Notes: generated by a model from the letters alone, not told the origin. A stretch of DNA of 64,000 nt from Podocnemis expansa (GCA_007922195.1 ML681964.1:8244213-8308212); one strand, 5' to 3'; shown: positions 36,300 through 47,003, counted from the first letter of the stretch. A program made the numbers and translations.

Positions 36300-36309
36300 A
36301 TAGATAGAT

Positions 36310-37870
36310 ATAGAGATATATTTATTTAGTACCTCTGCCATTTCCACATTTTCATTTATTGTTTTACCCTCTTTCTTAAGTAAGTGTCTGACAGTGTCAT
36401 TGGTTTTCCTCTTGTTTCTGATGGATTTGAAGAAAGTCTTTTTGGTACACTTTATGCCTTCAGCTAGTTTAATCTCTGTTTGTGCCTTGGCCTTTTGGAT
36501 TTCACCTCTAGATAATTGTGTTATTTGTTTATAGTCCTCCTTTGTAATTGGACCTAGTTTCCACTTTTTTGTAGGACTTGCTCTTTATTTTTAAATTATT
36601 AAAGGCCTCTTGGTTAAGGCCAAGGTAGTGTCTTGCCATATATCTTATCCTTCCTATGCAGTGGAATGGTTAACTCTTGTGCTCTTAATAACGTCTCTGA
36701 AAAACTGCCAACTGTCTTTAGTCATTTTTCCTCTTAGACATTCTTCCCATGGTATCCTTCCCATCAACTCCCTGAGTGTGCTAAGGTCTGCCTTCCTAAA
36801 ATCCATTGTTTTACCCAGATTGATTCTGTCTTGTTAATTCCATCACTTTGAATTTCCTTACAGTCTACCTTCTCATTGATAAATGCCAATCCCCCACCTG
36901 TACCTTTATATCTGTCTTTCCTGAAGAGCACATAGTCTTCAATACTGGTACAACTGCTATTCTACCACATTTCTGTTGTCCTTACAATATGTGATCTCAC
37001 CTCATCTAGCAGTAGGTACAGTTCCTCCATTTTGTTTCCCAGGCTTCTTGCATTAGGGTATAAATATTTTAGTTTTTGATGGTTAGCCTCACTCGTGTTC
37101 TTTGCCTGATTCAGCACAGTCATTCTGCAGCCAATATCTCTCGCTAGACTGGTATTTACCCTACCCCTTCTTCTAACCTCTATGCTGCTCCCTATTTTTA
37201 TGTCCTTTCTTATTTCATTTTCCTTCTCAACACAAATGTCAGGCATGGAGATTATTCTGGCATCTCCCCTGACTCTCTAGTCTAAAGCTGTCTTGATTAG
37301 TTGTGCTAATCTCCCTCCCAGAAGTCTGTTTTGCTGCCTGCTCAGGTGTAGTCCATCCCAGAAGAACTTTCTTCTGTCCATGAATGCCTCCCGGTGACCA
37401 AACATGCCAAAGCCTTCCTTGTAGCACCACTGCGGACCCATGGGTTTATGATCAGGATCTTCTCACACCTTCGTTGCCCTCCTCTAGGGACAGACAGAAA
37501 CCCACTAAATATCACCTGAGCCTCTATTTCCTGGAGAGTCCTCCCCAGCCTGGCATAGTCACCTTTGATATGTTCCAGTGAAACTCTACCTACATCATTT
37601 GTACCCACATGAAGGACAATCAGAGGATTCTTTCCTGCTCCCATTAAGATCCTCTTCAGCCTCAGATTGACATCCTGTATCTTTGCACCTGGCAAGCAGC
37701 ATACCCTTCTGTTTTCAGGATCAGCTTTGAGTACAGGCCTGTCCATCGTACGCAGCAAGGAGTCACCAATCACATAGACTTGCCTTTTCTTGTCAACAGT
37801 GCAATTCTGTTGCCTATCCCCATTTCTTTGTTAACCTCTTCAATATTCCCAGACTGTTTTTGTTTGGGTC
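36310..37870 (-). pseudogene. CR1 LINE fragment across the ORF1/ORF2 junction
   Basis: On the minus strand, 37773-37342 encodes the SGNH-hydrolase (esterase) part of CR1 ORF1, with the nucleophile motif GDSLLR and the HVGTND block, followed by a broken end. The segment 37246-36962 encodes the ORF1 tail and ORF2 start (SEANHQKLKYLYPNARSLGN, then a TEMW endonuclease block). Further on are an LFRKDRYKGTGGG block, an internal deletion, and the ORF2 linker (TKEDYKQITQLSRGEIQKAK; NKRKTNDTV). Stops and frameshifts make it non-functional. Both ends are truncated and no RT domain is present. Confidence 0.88.
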
Positions 37871-38399
37871 ATCACAGCTGCATACTTGATTTTGCTCTTG
37901 GTCTCAAGCCACAGAAAGGATAGCAATAATGTACGTGTGCACATTTGTGTGTATGTGCATGCACGTAGATCACATTCCTCCTGTTTACCAAACAGTGACT
38001 TACTGAGTATGTCAAATTTTCATTTTGAAAAATCTTTGAGAAATGTATTTTAAATTGTATATATATTTATATAAAAGATGTTTGGATTAGACCTGAAACT
38101 ATTACTTTTTAATTTTATTTCATGAAAGTTTTTAAAATTCTTTGATTTCATTCCAATTCAGAATGCAAAAAAAAAAAAAAAAAAAAAAAGTTGGAATATC
38201 CAAAGGAATGGAAATGCTAAGTTTTGATCAGCTCTTTTTTCAGTTCCCCTAACCTGTATCAGTCTTCCATCTAACCTATATTCCCTTTCCCCGCATTATG
38301 CATTACAAAGTATAAAATCTCATGCTAAAAGGAATGGCTAGGAAAGGTGCTGTAATTACTGCTAGATTAGAGCAATATTTGATCATGTGAAAATACACC
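37871..38399. other. Intronic sequence with a 23-base A run
   Basis: The A run spans 38167-38189. A TGTGTGTATGTGCATGCACG stretch lies near 37950. Nothing else is recognised. Confidence 0.6.
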
Positions 38400-38486
38400 A
38401 TTCAGAATGGGATTCTACCCATGAAAGCTCATGCAATAAATGAATGTTAGTCTTTAAAAGGGCCATAGGACTCCTTGTTTGTTTTA
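38400..38486. repeat. Foldback repeat fragment, inverted arm
   Basis: GGGATTCTACCCATGAAAGC, ATGCAATAAATGAATGTTAG and GGACTCCTTGTTTGTTTT match the right arm of the 41614 copy. It stops at TTTGTTTT, the inverse of the AACAAACAAGG start used at 20013 and 46875. Weak flanking matches ATTCAGAAT and ATGTAGAAT (7/9) may be a target duplication. Confidence 0.7.
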
Positions 38487-38904
38487 TGTAGAATGAGAAT
38501 TGTATGTGGCAAGAAAGTACTGTGCTATGTATACTGTATGCTCACAGAAACCACTGCAGGGTTGCCTGCTGCCCTTGACTTAAAAATATTGTAAAAATAA
38601 CTTTTTAATGGCAACACATAATCTCTAGCTGGAAACCGAAAAGGACATTGGTGTGTGAAAATGTTGAGTTGGAAATGAGTTGTATTAGTTGAACTTTTCA
38701 GAATCTCAGAAAACCAAATTTCTTTTGATTACAGGAAAGGGCAAAGATTCAGGTGGGTGAGTTCATTTTTTCCAAACCAGTTCACTCATACTTACCATGC
38801 ATGAGTTGTCAGTGACTCTGGCAGAGGAACTGTGATGGCTGTGTTTCAGATTCCTTGGAATCCCAGGCAACAAATGATTGCCTCAAGCTTAGTTAAAATA
38901 CTGA

Positions 38905-39020
38905 GTTCCGAAAGGGCAGCCGTGTTAGTCTAGTTCAGTAAAACAAACAAGGAGTCCTGTAGCCAGGAAAAAGAAAAAATAAATAAAAATCATTTGACAA
39001 AGTGGGATTTTCAGCTTTTC
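38905..39020. repeat. Foldback repeat fragment, disrupted
   Basis: TTCCGAAAGGGCAGCCGTG and TTAGTCTAGTTCAGTAAAAC are the left arm, followed by AACAAGGAGTCCTGTAG. An unrelated A-rich stretch intervenes, and then GACAAAGTGGGATTTTC from the hairpin centre resumes. Confidence 0.65.
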
Positions 39021-39484
39021 TTCCACCAGGGAAACAGCCCAGTGACAGACCATGCTCAATTTCACAGGCTACTCCTGAGATCAGCCTGTGAAACTGACCA
39101 GGCTGCCCAGCCACCTTCCAGCAGCGGCAAGTGGATCAGGGTCAGACTGGGCACCTAGCCTCCTGATGCTGCTGGCAGGAGGCTCAGGGCCCAATTCACA
39201 ATGAGATCCTTGCTACAAGGGGCAGGGAGCTCAGGGCTGGCTCTGGCTCCACACCCCTTTCTGGGGTCTGGGAGCCAGATCAGGCTTCCAGTCTCTTGCT
39301 GCAAGGGGCTGGGAGCTCAATCAGGCTCTCAGGTCTCTGCCATGGGTGGCTGGGGCTGGCTCCAAGTCCAAGCTGCCTGCCAGTGGCAGCAGCAGCCAGA
39401 TCGGGGTCCTGCAGCCCGATTGCACCCTGAGGCTGGGCAGGTGTTGGGGACCAAGTCCAGTCCCATAATATGTTTATCAGCATA
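39021..39484. repeat. GC-rich repeat-derived island
   Basis: The composition contrasts sharply with its flanks. Related phrases (CAAGGGGC-GGGAGCTCA, CAGATC-GG) recur internally, which suggests an internally repetitive mobile element. I could not place termini. The open frames at 39201-39489 lack homology. Confidence 0.4.
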
Positions 39485-39600
39485 GACATACTCCTAAGTT
39501 GACTTCACAAGGCTGACTTTAAGTTGTTTTACAGTCAATCTTGTGAAGTAAACTTAAAATAGCCCCCTCAGTGTAGACATAGACACTGAGAGGTTTGCAC
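39485..39600. repeat. Shared-terminus hairpin repeat
   Basis: GACTTCACAAG and CTTGTGAAGT form an inverted pair. The right end, TCAGTGTAGACATAGAC, is the inverse of the GTCTACACTGA terminus found on other MITEs here. Confidence 0.55.
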
Positions 39601-40368
39601 AAAGATGCAGGGTAAATATGTCCTTCATGTAATAACTAAAATCATGTAAGTATTGTTGTTTGCTAAATGCATGGTTGTCACATTCAGCATTGCTCAGTGG
39701 GAAAATATACTCCCATTTATTTATGACTGCCACAGTTTCTTTCTTTTCCTTCCCTGTTCTCCTTTCTCTGTTTTTCTCCCTCTTCCCTCTCTATCCTCAC
39801 TTCTTCCCTCTGCCATTTCCTCCTTAATGCAACTTCCCTCCCTGGACGTCACTCCCACCCATTATACATCCCATCTGCTAAATGATCAGCATTAACTATT
39901 TCAGTGCTGACATTCTGAAACATTGATTGCCATTGGACGTTTGAGTTGACAGACCAATGAGCTGAAGGGTGTGCATGAGAGTTCATTTCTCCTACAGCCA
40001 TTGCTGTTTGCATTGCAGAAGTATAACACAACACTTATTCACTTTCCAAATGTTAACTGGAGGCAATGTCTGCATGCATAAAAATGAGAAACTTAATTTT
40101 TTAAAACTGAAAGATGATAAATTTTGGAGAATCTGCCAGTCTTACAGCATACATAACCACATCAGGTGGTGGAGGGGAGGAGTGTGGTGTTTGATACTGG
40201 AGTAGTAGGAAGCAGCTGGGCTGCTTAGTATACTTGTCCTCTGTTTAGTCAGAATTCTCCTGGGTTTTCAAACTAAGTTCCAGAGGTTCCAACTCTCAAC
40301 CTAAAGCCTCACTGCTGAGCAATCTGAAGGTTGTTTTTTAAATGGTGTTCCTATCACTAGCTGGTACT
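39601..40368. other. Intronic sequence, nothing recognised
   Basis: A pyrimidine-rich stretch lies at about 39730-39845. No exon or named repeat is seen. Confidence 0.5.
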
Positions 40369-41535
40369 GTGACAAAGTGAGTGATGCCAAGGTGAGATTA
40401 ATACAGGGGTTTTAGGGGCTGAAGTCCAGGTCCCTGGGCCAAAGAGGGTGGTCCAAAAATCTATCCCCCGGCCAGCTATCCCTGCTTCCAGGGAGGCACT
40501 GCTCGGAGGGAATGTAGGAGAGATCTTTCTACTCCTTGCTCTAGCTAGAGTAGCCTCCCAGTTATACTCCACAGCTCCAGTGGGAGAGGATTGGCTCTAG
40601 GCTGCTCCCAGCTGAGCTGACTCCAATTCCCCCTCCACCCCCAACTACCAAACTGTTGCTGCTGCCTTCATTGGCAGGGCAGGGGATGCAGCCTGCTCTT
40701 GGCTTCACTCCTGGGAGACAGAGCCGCAGGGAGACTGGAAAGGGGTGGAGATGAGGACTGGGCTAGATGGGGGAACTGGGATGGGAAGGGCAGGAGAAGA
40801 TGAAGGGGGATGCAGGGAGCAGGGCAGGACAGGGTGTGGCTGGAGGGTGGATGCGGTGATGCGGAGGAATTGGGGACAGGGAGGTTAGGCACTGGGGGAA
40901 GGAGGCTGGAGCAGAGAAGGATGTGAGTGTGAGGGACACTGTGAGAGAAGGAGGGGTCTGGGGAGGGAAGAGGAGGTTGGAGGGAAATGTGAGGGTAGGA
41001 GCTTCACTGCCCCAGCTGTCTCAGCTCACAGGCATCCAGGGAGTCTTCCATCCCTGATATGGGCATAAGAAGGGACCCACAGAGGGCCTGTTTCAGCTGC
41101 CTCGCTGCCCCCACAGCAAGGGGAGAGCAGGACATGGGCTCAGAGACTCTCCCCAATCCTGCAGCGTGCTGCTGCTGCCATTGCCGTTGCCATAGACCCC
41201 TCTTACAGTGTGCTGCTGCCAATGGGGGAGTGCCAAGGTAAGTTTAGCCCTTTGTGTGCCAGACACCCCACTCTTTTGCCCCCATGCTGGCAGGAGCGCT
41301 GCTGGCCCTGGAAAACACGCAGGGCTCTGCATGCTGAGAGTCAGGGCTTGCGTGCTGCTGTAGCAGCTGCTGCTGTGGACAGCCCAGCAGCAGACCTGGG
41401 GCTCAGGCACTGGGACTTAGGGCTCGAGCCCTGTAAGCCCAGAGCCAGCGATGCCCCTGCAGGCTGGCCACTGACAGGCTGGGGTCCAGCAAAATCATAG
41501 AGCCTTGGGCCCACAAGGGTCTTAATCCGGCCCTG
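40369..41535. repeat. GC-rich composite of repeats with a hAT-like right end
   Basis: The left side begins TGTGACAAAGTGAGTGATG, an LTR-like head. The middle (about 40720-40990) is a strongly G/A-rich strand. The right end, read in reverse, is CAGGGCCGGATTAAG (41521-41535), a common hAT-type terminus. No paired left terminus or target duplication was found. Open frames up to 105 codons on both strands are compositional. Confidence 0.45.
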
Positions 41536-41613
41536 GTGACAGCAATAGGTGACTGAGGCTTCTGTTGTGTGACAGTGATTAAGGCTCATAGAAAATGTCA
41601 AGTTAGCCTTTGA

Positions 41614-41847
41614 GTTCTAAAGGGATAGCCTTATTGATCTATTTCAGCAAAACAAGCAAGGAATCCTGTGGCACTTCTAAAGACTAACAAATTTATCTAT
41701 TGCATGAGCTTTCGCGGGAGAAAATCCCACTTTGTCACATGAAAGTTTATGCAATAAATAAATTTGTTAGTCTTTAAAAGTGCCACAGGACTCCTTGTTT
41801 GTTTTGCTGAACTAGACTAACTTAGCTAGCTACCTCTTTGGAACTTC
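41614..41847. repeat. Complete foldback repeat, arms of about 115 bp
   Basis: The left arm (TTCTAAAGGGATAGCC, CAGCAAAACAAGCAAGG, AAGACTAACAAATTTATC, GGGAGAAAATCCCACTTTG) is mirrored by the right arm (AATTTGTTAGTCTTTAAAAG, CCACAGGACTCCTTGTTTG, TTTTGCTGAACTAGACTAAC, CTACCTCTTTGGAACT). This is the most complete member of the family in the window and defines its palindromic structure. Confidence 0.85.
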
Positions 41848-43394
41848 TGACAAACTAAGTGCAGTTACCCTAGTTTGAAACCAGTGTGAAAGCAGGATAA
41901 GCCCTATGTTAATATTTCCAGTGTACTAGTGGTTGTGTCCTCCTCAGTAATGTTATATAAAATGTTTCATAGAAAACTGAAAAGATGGCAAAAAATATCA
42001 TCTTTGATCTTTTGACTCCCACAAATTATATTCCAAAAAGCCAAATGCTGATGTGCCTGCTACAACTGTTTAATTAAATCTTATTCTGCTAGTCCTCAAT
42101 TAGAAACATTGAGTTGCAACTCTGGTTAGCAGCTTTGCTGGCCAAATCTGGCAGATTTCATGTGTCATTTTGACTGTGGTATATATGTATTCTAATGAGA
42201 AAAAGACCACACCACTCTTCTATGAAGTAAGGGTGTGTGAGAGAGAAATTTTTGATCTCTCTCTCTTCTGTGAGGGGGGTAAAACTCCCTTTGCATTTTG
42301 TTTTTTGAATGTTTCTTGGCCTCTCACCAGCCAGTTTTTTACAGTCTGCTGCCTGCTTCTCAGATTAGAACAACACCGGGATATTTCAACAGTTTCCTAG
42401 GATTCAAATAGTCTTTAATAAATTGATTTTTGGAATGTAACCAAACATGGCAGACATTGGAAGCAGATATTGGGTTTGAATATTTCCAGCTCTCAGTCAT
42501 CTGGACTATGTTGGGATCTGTGGCAAGGGGCAAACAAATCAGTAAAATTGTGGTTTATTACAAACAGGTGGCTGCTTATTGGTATGCAAGAGGATTTCTT
42601 CATTTAAATAATGTTCCCACAGAACTTTTCATTGGTAGATTTAGCAAGGAGGAGCGTTTCCGCCTTACAGAGTTCTGAATCAAGCCAACTCTACCACAAC
42701 AGCAAAAAGCTTGTCAGTCCCTTTTTAATTGCAGTTTTATTTGGAACTATGAAAAACTCAAATGTGGTATTAGTTATATAACAGTGCATTCACAATTGAC
42801 TTCTACTGGTCAACTCTTGATTCAGCAAGGTATGGTTTATTTGTTAGGTTTAGGTTTGTTCTGAAATTGCTTGGCTAGAGAAATAAATAAGCATTTAACA
42901 AAATAAAATTGAAAAGAAACCCTGAGTGAACAGAAGAATCAAGGATAATCACCAACTGAAATCATTTTAATTGAGTGGAAGAGCTTTTTTTTTTAAAAAA
43001 AATAGTTTTTTGGTGCTAAATTGATATAGAGTGTTTGAGTAAAGGGGCTGTGATTTCAGCGTTGATTTAAGAATAGAATTAAGTCGGTTGAACATCTAAA
43101 GAGAAGTTTGACTTGAATTATACTAACATGTCAGGATAATTCAGAGGAGGGAAATGGAGATTTGCTAGCTAATTTTAGAGGTCTGAAAGACCAATATCGT
43201 AGTTAGTTATCAGCAAAGAATCATAAATAGTAGTTGTCTATTGCATTCTTAACAAGGTAGTAATTTGTTGCAAAAAACAAATGTATGTGTTTAACCTGAT
43301 AGTAGTATAAAACTTGAAGTTTTTTTGGTTCATTGTTGTTGTTGAATATCAAAAATCATTTGCTTACTATATGCTTTCTTATTTTTCCTTGAAG
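41848..43394. other. Intronic sequence upstream of exon 2
   Basis: AT-rich. The last 40 bases supply a pyrimidine-rich tract (TTTCTTATTTTTCCTTGAAG) with TTGCTTACT-type branch-site candidates. Nothing else is recognised. Confidence 0.6.
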
Positions 43395-43537
43395 GTGGTA
43401 CATGCCAGAGCCCTGCTCTTCCAGCCCTGGTGCGTACTCCAGCCCCACCATTACAACCATCGCTGGATATTAAACCATTTCTTCCATTTCCCCTAGACAC
43501 AGCAGCAGCAGTCAATCTCTTCCCCAACTTCAATGCA
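43395..43537 (+). CDS. ZNF385D: ZNF385D coding exon 2, 143 bp
   Basis: The exon completes the split glycine codon (G|GT) and encodes 47 further residues. Recognisable blocks are GTCQSPALPALVRTPAPP, LQPSLDIKPFLPFPLD and TAAAVNLFPNFNA. They match the N-terminal, Pro-rich, finger-free region of ZNF385D, including the LPALVR and DIKPF blocks shared with ZNF385B; ZNF385B differs at several of these positions, which favours D. The acceptor is TTTTTCCTTGAAG and the donor GTAAGTACA. The exon ends exactly on a codon, as expected before the MDPIQK exon (outside the window). One substitution against the human sequence as I recall it is Thr for Pro after LVR. The frame is intact and constraint is evident, so this is a live exon. 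Other frames across it are shadows. Confidence 0.95.
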
Positions 43538-44473
43538 GTAAGTACAATACTGATGGATTTATTTCATTTTATTCCACTGATATACAGTTCTCTGGAGACA
43601 CGAGACAGCTCAGAATGGATCTTGGTCTTCACTTATGATATGAGAATGTTTTACTAGGTTTTGATACATGTGTTACAAATAGAATTCCACTGTCGATCAC
43701 CAACATGCTTGACTAAAAATACTAAATGGGAACATGAAGGTGAATATCGAGGGTCAAATTTTTGGGACAAAATGAAGCAAGAATGAAAACACAAACAATA
43801 CCTAGTATACCTGCAGAATGGTGTATGAAAAGAAATAGGACAATGAGTTTTTTTCTTTCATTTTAGAATTTTTTCTTGTCTGGCCGTTGAAACTAAAATC
43901 TGATAGCTGTATCTTCACTATTGTATAATATTGTACTACATGTGAAATTATAAATGATCCATCATACTTTAAGAAAAAATGTTACCTCTTAAATGTTTCC
44001 ATCAACTTTTTCTAGCAAGAAGTTATTTAATGATCCTTCTTTTTTCCTATATCTACTATGAGAATTAATTCTATAAACCATATTATAACTTGTTTTTAAG
44101 TTGGCACCACATTTTTTACATCTTCGTATTTCTTGCCTAACTAAAAGCAAACAAGCACCGAATGTACAACTAAAAGCAAGCAACCCTTTTGCAAGATGTC
44201 CAGAGCCCCTTGCCTTATGTACAAATACTAGATAATGAAAAGGAATTACATTAAGAAAGCATAAAAGAAGCTGAGATTTCCAAATTAAAAGAAAATAATT
44301 CTAATTCACACACGTGTAACTGAAATTATTAAAATAGTAAAAGTACATGTTAGTTCTCTTAGCAATTAGTGATTTATACGAAATTTCAGTAATTAAATAT
44401 TAATTTACTTGTTTATATTTGTGGCTGTTTTGTTCGCTATAAAGTAATTAAAATGAACTGATTGTTAATAATA

Positions 44474-44666
44474 CGGTAGAACTTCAGTGGCAGCAAGGGA
44501 GTGGGGAAGCAAAACAATACAGTACTGTGTTAAATATAAGCTACTAAAAATATAAAGGACAAGCAGATTTTTTCTTTTGGATAGTAATGTTTCAAAGTTG
44601 TATTAAGTTGTAAACTTTTGAAAGAGTAACCATTCCCAATATGTTCATAACTCTGAAGTTCTACCG
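44474..44666. mobile_element. pogo/Tigger-like MITE, 193 bp
   Basis: Termini CGGTAGAACTTCAG and, inverted, CGGTAGAACTTCAGAG are perfect inverted repeats over 14 bases, flanked by TA at 44472-44473 and 44667-44668. Confidence 0.85.
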
Positions 44667-44860
44667 TATTTGTTAGTCTTAAATACAGGACAACCAAATA
44701 AAAAGATCACATATCAGTGAAGACCTCAGAAACAGTAAGTTGCAAGCTGGTTATTTTGAAATCCTCAGGTGCATAGCACCAATTCTAAATGCTTACTTAA
44801 GAATATCACTTTTTAAAGGAACCCTGTCAAGATAAAAAAATCATATCCACAAATATAATA

Positions 44861-45157
44861 CAGTAGAACCTTAGATTTATGTATACATTAGGAATGGAAG
44901 TCGTTCATAATTCTGAACAAAACGTTATGGTTGTTCTTTGAGACGATTACAACTGAACATAACAGCTTTGAAACACTGTTCAGAAGAAAAATGCTGTTTT
45001 ACCTTTATTTTTTTGGTAACTTACATTTAACACAGTATAGTACGGTATTTACTCCCCCCCCCCATGGCTTCATGATTGCATAATTCTGATTCCAGATGAA
45101 GCCTGTGGTTGACTAGTTAGTTCAAACTCTGGTGTTCGTAGCTCTGAGGTTCTACTG
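44861..45157. mobile_element. pogo/Tigger-like MITE, 297 bp
   Basis: Termini CAGTAGAACCTTAGA and, inverted, CAGTAGAACCTCAGAG are flanked by TA (44859-44860 and 45158-45159). It is of the same type as 44474-44666 but longer, with a C run at about 45053-45063. Confidence 0.88.
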
Positions 45158-46354
45158 TAAGTGTAAACCTCACTTTTTTTTTTTTAATCTGTGTTATGGA
45201 CGACAATATTTTGAAACTCATAGACTGCCAAGTGCCATTTCAAGTGTAGAGGGTGGGGAGGAGGAAGAACACAGATTTGACCTCCAATTTCCTTCTGACC
45301 AACCTCTTCCCCACCACAAGCCTGACCCCTTCTGGGGCCATGTGATCCTATACTTAGCCCCTCCAAATCGGAATGAATGGCATTGTGACCTAGTGCAAAC
45401 TTTAATGGCACTGTGACTTGTGCACCAAGTTGTAACGTTATCACCTCAAATTATGACAGTGGGACAGCCGAGCCAAATCTGAGTGAGTGCCATTTTGACT
45501 TGGTGCTTGGGATTGCTGAAACACTTGTGTTTGGCCTCCCCAAAAAGTTCAGGTATATCCCCCTGGCTCCATGGTCTATTGTAAAATTGAAAAAGAAATT
45601 AAAAACATGATTTGCTTTTTGTGATTTTTGCTGTTAACTTTTTGCATCAGATCCAGTGCATATAATTGGCCAGTTATACTTATTGTCAGTTTCTCTTGCC
45701 AGTTTTCATTCACTAGCAGAATTTCAGTGTTGACTGACTCTTAAAACTTCTTGAAGTATAACTTATTATGATACCACATAAACATCTATTTTTGTTTTTG
45801 TTTTTCTTAAACAACCCCCCCATTTTAGGGTTATTATGTTGTGTATTATTGCATGCCACTTACAGCACTAGTGTGTACCTTCTTCAAGTGGCTGGTGTGT
45901 AGGTATTATAAGGAACTTCAGGGAAATTCCCTGTCTCAGAATTAGTGCTTCAGAACATGGCCTTAAAGGAGGGAGGGAGGATGTGTGTGTGTATGTTGTG
46001 AAATGCTGGGATTTGCCTTCCTTCTCACATTTGCACAACTGGTGCATGTGTCTTAGGTGTCCCAACTTTATTAATTAAAGATATACATTAATAACATAGT
46101 ACATTTCAAATGAAAAAAAAGATGCATTACAATTATTCAGGAAAGTAAAAAAAATAAAACTCCTACCAGTGACCCCTTTGTTGTTCATCATCAAATATTT
46201 TTTCTATAAGCAGTCCTTTCTTTTCTTACCCTACTGCCATGAATAGTTAAGACTCTCTGCTTCTACCCCTATCATTTTGGGAAGTTAAGGTATCCGGACC
46301 CCCTAGTCCCTTGCCTGATGTTCCACCTCTTGCCTTTTTATTGTTGCTGTCTTT
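45158..46354. other. Intronic sequence, partly repeat-like
   Basis: The segment 45215-45560 is GC-richer and repeats the phrase GTGCCATTT and the motif GGCATTGTGAC/GGCACTGTGAC, so it may be an old unclassified repeat. The rest is AT-rich and unrecognised. Confidence 0.4.
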
Positions 46355-46813
46355 GAAACCTGTCTACACTAGATCAGTAGTTATCAACCTTTTTCAGGTC
46401 GCAACACACTTGGTGGAATGTCATGACCCTACAGGACACACTGGAGCCCTCCCCCCAAGTCAAATTTAGTCATTGCCCTGGCTTTCTGTGACTTTCTTAC
46501 CACTGTGTGGTGACTTATAATGTATCCTGACACAGTGATTGAGAACCATTGCACTAGAAGATTGGGTTGGCCATAACTATGTCGCTCAGAGGTGTGAAAA
46601 ATCTATAACACTGAGGCAGAGTTAAACTGACCTAAACCTCCATGTAGACAGTGGTAGGTCAATGGAGACATTCTTTCAATCTAGTTGTTGCCTCTTAGCT
46701 GCGCTGATGAGAGAACCCATCCCATTGGCATAGGAGGTAGCATCTACACTGAAGCACGATAGTGGCATGACTTTAGTGGTATGGCTGTGTTACTGTAGCA
46801 TTTTAAGTATAGA
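46355..46813. repeat. GTCTACACT-type foldback repeat with nested hAT
   Basis: It starts ACCTGTCTACACTAG and contains AACTATGTCGCTCAGAGG, TGTGAAAAATCTATAACACT, CATGTAGACAGTGG, CATTGGCATAGGAGG and ATCTACACTGAAGC, ending ATTTTAAGTATAGAAC. This order matches a very common turtle repeat as I recall it, and the copy at 32170-32955. The hAT at 46375-46551 interrupts its left end. Confidence 0.75.
46375..46551. mobile_element. Short hAT (MER5-like) element, 177 bp, 8-bp target duplication
   Basis: Starts CAGTAGTTATCAACC and ends TTGAGAACCATTG. Flanks are CACTAGAT (46367-46374) and CACTAGAA (46552-46559), a 7/8 match. The GGTCGCAACACACTTGG interior and termini recall the MER5/Charlie group. Non-coding. 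Confidence 0.85.
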
Positions 46814-46874
46814 ACAGCTGGATACTTTGCCATTTGCTGAATTCACCTTTGCTGAATGTGACATTCCTTAGCAT

Positions 46875-46991
46875 AACAAACAAGCAGTCTTGTGGCACTT
46901 TAGAAGACTAGCTAATTTACTTATTGCATGAGCTTCCATGGGAGAAAATCCCAGTTCGTCAGGTGCTTGGCACGGCTACCCCTTTGGAGCA
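46875..46991. repeat. Foldback repeat copy with perfect 12-bp target duplication
   Basis: Begins AACAAACAAGCAGTC and ends GGCTACCCCTTTGGAGCA. It is flanked by perfect copies of ATTCCTTAGCAT at 46863-46874 and 46992-47003. The centre GGGAGAAAATCCCAG is kept; most of the right arm is deleted. Confidence 0.85.
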
Positions 46992-47003
46992 ATTCCTTAG
47001 CAT

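Larger units (their letters stand above)
181..43394 (+). other. ZNF385D: ZNF385D intron 1 (43.2 kb, phase 1)
   Basis: The intron is bounded by GTAAGT at 181 and by a pyrimidine-rich acceptor ending in GAAG at 43391-43394. It is mostly AT-rich with many embedded repeats, listed separately. Very long introns near the 5' end fit this locus, which spans hundreds of kilobases in mammals. I see no further exon with homology and splice sites inside it. Confidence 0.85.

Noticed and set aside
43314..43496. 60-codon + strand frame with its own ATG
   Set aside because: Shadow frame across the exon 2 acceptor; the real frame is fixed by homology and by the splice phases.
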